From positions 1 through 35,819 of the forward strand of contig WTXI01000349.1 of NCBI GenBank assembly GCA_022376515.1: a stretch of 35,819 bases of DNA, given 5' to 3'. The notes under the pieces are model-generated. The model was not told where the DNA came from, searched no databases, and saw nothing but the letters and a program-made list of their open reading frames with translations. Every line of letters starts with the position of its first letter. Positions within the stretch are counted from its first letter, which is position 1. The DNA is from Lactifluus volemus. Its lineage: Eukaryota; Basidiomycota; Agaricomycetes; Russulales; Russulaceae. Position numbers and translations under genes: made by a program. Below, piece after piece: positions 33,106 to 35,819 of this stretch.

Positions 33106-34160
33106 ATGTCCAGGGTTCGTCCTTCTCTCTCCTAGTACCTCTCCCCCCTCTTACTTATACATCAATCATCAGGCTCAGTTTTTAAGGGAATACAAGCTTG
33201 TGGTCGTCGGTGGTGGTGGTACGTCATCTTACTTTGCTTTCCGGGGGATGTCCATGCCGCCACTCACCGTTTCTTCCCTTCTCTTCCAGGCGTCGGAAAG
33301 TCTGCTCTTACAATTCAGTTTATCCAAAGTCACTTTGTGGACGAGTACGATCCTACGATCGAGGGTGAGCGCCACAAAAACGTGTCCCCCCTTTCCCTCG
33401 TTCTGAGCCTTTTGATCTGCCCACACACAGATTCATATCGAAAGCAATGCGTCATCGATGATGAGGTTGCTCTTCTCGATGTCCTCGACACGGCAGGCCA
33501 AGAGGAATATGGGTCAGTTATTCTCCGTTCCATATCAACCAGGCACGCTTGATCTCTTATCTCTCCCGTGTTTCTTTCCCCCCGCCCACGCTTACAGTGC
33601 CATGCGAGAGCAATATATGCGAACCGGTGAAGGCTTCTTACTCGTCTACTCTATCACATCGCGGAACTCTTTCGAGGAAATCAGCACGTTCCACCAACAA
33701 ATTTTACGCGTCAAGGACAAGGACTCGTTCCCCGTCATTGTCGTTGCCAACAAGTGTGACCTTGAGTTTGAGCGTCAGGTTGGCATGAATGGTACGTCTC
33801 GTTTTCAGATGATGGTCGCATTAAAGACTCATGTCGTCGTACCTAAGAGGGACGTGATCTTGCAAAGCATTTCGGTTGTCGCTTTATTGAGACCTCGGCT
33901 AAACAACGTATCAACGTGGACGACGCCTTCTCCAATTTAGTCCGTGAGATTCGCAAATACAACAAGGTTCGATCGGGTTTTCGCTCTCATTGGGTCTCGT
34001 GCCCATCAATATCGCCCTACTGACCAAACCAAATATTCAGGAACAACAAACTGGCCGGCCTGTCCAGTCGAATGGGCCTGTTCCTGCGGGCTCCTACAAT
34101 CATCCTGACGGAATGGACCAAACTGGTGCAGGCTGCTGCGGAGGTTGTGTCGTTGCATAA
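33106..34160 (+). CDS. RAS1: Ras1-type GTPase, 214 aa
   Basis: Exons: 33106-33114, 33173-33218, 33290-33364, 33431-33512, 33598-33791, 33848-33966, 34041-34160. The product begins [20 protein letters not shown] and holds the P-loop GGGGVGKS (16-23), [22 protein letters not shown] and ETSAK. The tail ends [13 protein letters not shown] is a CaaX box and the nearby cysteines are likely palmitoylation sites. Basidiomycete Ras1 acts upstream of adenylate cyclase and Cdc42 modules in growth and mating. This gene looks like the conserved orthologue, whereas the copy 0.97 kb upstream is diverged. The 9-nt first exon is chosen because its ATG, donor GTTCGT and the acceptor at 33171 give the usual RAQFLREYK start. 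Confidence 0.95.
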
Positions 34161-34677
34161 AAGTTGTCCACTTCATAATCACCTGCCTCTGTCCACACTT
34201 ACTACAGTTTCCTAGTTGACCCTCCTCTTTTCCTTCACTCTCTCCTTTGTAACTATACTCTTGGATTCCATGGTGATCAGTTCATATACATCTCATGTCT
34301 TTGTGCTTGCCTATGCTCGACATCCGTATATATAAACTATTTCTCTTCCCGACTTCACGAAATAACAGAACCCGCGGTTTGGACCAAAAAAATGGAACTT
34401 TTGTGACGGGTACCGACATTTATCCGCTGGTGATTCCGTCACTACAGTATGTGTCATCCACCGATCTCGGAGGAAAAGTGGCCTTGTCAGATCTTCGCTC
34501 TGACGCGGATTGCGGCGCGCCACTTGACAATCCCGCCTAAATAATGAACAGTTGCGGCAAGCAATCGCTTAATGATATCAGGGAGTACAACAAAGCCAAC
34601 TTATATTGGCCCTCGTTCCCACTGCGGGTCTTGACCTGACAGGCGGATCGAACTATCCACTATTGAAAAAAAAAACA
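34161..34677. other. convergent 3' intergenic region
   Basis: The second Ras gene and the CIA30-like gene end facing each other here. No gene is visible. Their 3' untranslated parts probably share this 517 bp. Confidence 0.5.
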
Positions 34678-35669
34678 TTAAGAAACGAAGATAGGGAAGG
34701 GGGAGGGAGACGTACGTGGAGGAGCCGTGACATCCTCTTCATTGACAGCCCGAATCTCCGCAATGCCGAGCTCATACGGACCCTCTACGCCTGCATTACC
34801 TCCGAGGAGAGATATGCCCACGGAACGAACGCGTTCGCGAAGCATCGACACCGGTTGAGTATTAATTGTACCCGCCTTGGTCATCACAAATCCTTCGAAT
34901 GGGATCTTATTTTTTTTTTTACGTTCAAACCAAAAAAAAAAAAATTTGGATTTGTGAACGCACAAAGACATCTTCCCAACCACCGTCTTGACGCGTAAAA
35001 TAAAGTCGGTGTTGCCATAAATCGTCGTCGGTCGGACCTTCGGTTTGGATGTTGACAAAATAAGAGTGTCGGGTGCGTGGATGACCCGCGACGCGGACGC
35101 GTAATGCGAGGAACCGATGATTCGACACGTCGTCCATGAGCTCACCAAACAACGTCGGACGAAACTTGCAATAAAAAAAAATAAACTTTGTTGTTAATTT
35201 TTTTGGTCGTTTCGGGGGGAACACACACCTTGTTACGAAAACCGGCATAGCCACCGCGGATCTGCTCTTCGTAACCGGGACGTACGGCGAGGCTCATGAC
35301 GCCGTGAAAGCGAGCTGAGCCAACGACATCATCATCACCTGGGCCAGTACCAGTACCACCGTGGGATTTGGAGGCAAACGGGCAGGATCGTGATCAAAGT
35401 CAAAGTGAACGGAGGAAGTACCGCCAACGTCGGCGTCGCAGCCATAAGCGTATTCCTTGATCACTTCGGGAGTGGTGAGCGTGAAGAGCGTCAGGGGTGC
35501 ACGTGAAGGTGGCTCGGCGCCTTGCATTTGCAACACTTTTTTTGGTTCCAAAACTCTTGTATTAGCGCAGAGAGAGAGGAAAGGAATGGGGAATTGGACG
35601 GACCTCTTGCGGTAGCATCGCGGGCGACTCTGCTGACCTGTTGAGGTACGATCTTAAGTTTGACATCAT
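34678..35669 (-). CDS. CIA30/NDUFAF1-like complex I assembly factor
   Basis: Exons: 35669-35638, 35555-35229, 35164-34964, 34905-34678 (TAA). The protein (about 262 aa) starts MMSNLRSYLNRV and shows the CIA30 domain: TLFTLTTPEVIKEYAYGCD, RGGYAGFRNK, HRFLALRVRV, SYFVNIQTEGPT, DLWQHRLYF, GGWEDVF and RSVGISLLGGNAGVEGPYEL. CIA30 proteins help assemble the membrane arm of mitochondrial complex I. In exon 2 the frame shifts near 35361, at AATCCCACGGTGGTACTGG: the upstream part reads HDPARLPPNP and the downstream part GGTGTGPGDDDVVG in another frame. One nucleotide is missing and no intron with the right phase explains it. The gene is otherwise complete, so it is either recently broken or affected by a base error in a repeat-like tract. 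Confidence 0.82.
34910..34945. repeat. complementary T and A runs in a CIA30 intron
   Basis: A T11 run at 34910-34920 and an A12 run at 34933-34944 lie in intron 34963-34906. Transcribed from the minus strand they could pair and form a hairpin that shortens the distance between splice sites. Confidence 0.6.
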
Positions 35670-35819
35670 TTTGGTACGGGTCTGAGGGCGAGGGTTGGCG
35701 GCGCGGCGCGGGTGTAGTATTTACTTTCGTCCGACCATGAATTGACAAAGTATAATTTGCTTGCACAACCTATCTCTGCAATGGACGAAAATGCTTACTG
35801 CCTGCTGGGTTCTCAACTC

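Noticed and set aside
35781..35819. Possible start of a divergent plus-strand gene (MDENAYCLLGSQL) at the window edge
   Set aside because: Only 13 codons are visible; nothing supports a coding call.

Overview
This is nuclear DNA from a filamentous basidiomycete, probably an Agaricomycete. Protein-coding genes are cut by many 45-60 nt GT-AG introns with CTAAC/CTGAC-like branch sites, and the window holds typical basidiomycete genes (two Ras genes, a seven-helix receptor, DNA polymerase eta, a CIA30 assembly factor, an AIFM3-like Rieske oxidoreductase). A Rhizoctonia-like fungus is my guess, not something the sequence proves. I rebuilt exons by hand by checking splice sites and reading phase.

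Left part (1-5354): a GC-rich tandem array with a base unit of about 80-85 bp and a higher-order period of about 337 bp (1-1660). It is followed by a chimera of two broken genes: a decayed copy of the 5' part of the AIFM3-like gene (2035-2729, plus strand) meets the 5' part of a ketol-acid reductoisomerase gene (2730-3265, minus strand). The next 2 kb holds no gene I can support.

Lectin block (5355-14359, minus strand): two intact genes in the same direction. The upstream gene (14359 to 12415, 545 aa) belongs to no family I know. The downstream gene (11662 to 5355, 18 exons, 1796 aa) carries three jacalin-like lectin domains, then about 1340 residues of beta-rich, coiled-coil and Ala-rich helical sequence that I cannot assign. 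This lectin megaprotein, possibly paired with its neighbour, is the best candidate for something undescribed.

Middle part (15885-21221): a minus-strand gene relic with several frameshifts, then the full AIFM3-like gene (547 aa, 13 exons), which is intact except that one splice donor reads GA instead of GT.

Right part (21451-35669): the DNA polymerase eta gene (675 aa) reads cleanly although a 2.8 kb inverted-repeat element, itself holding a LINE remnant, sits in its first intron. Next come a seven-helix receptor with a long Ser/Pro tail and one apparent 1-nt frameshift, two tandem Ras genes with matching internal exon lengths, and a convergent CIA30/NDUFAF1-like gene with one apparent 1-nt frameshift. 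About 10 kb of neighbouring coding sequence reads without a single indel, so the isolated lesions are not easily dismissed as general sequencing noise.
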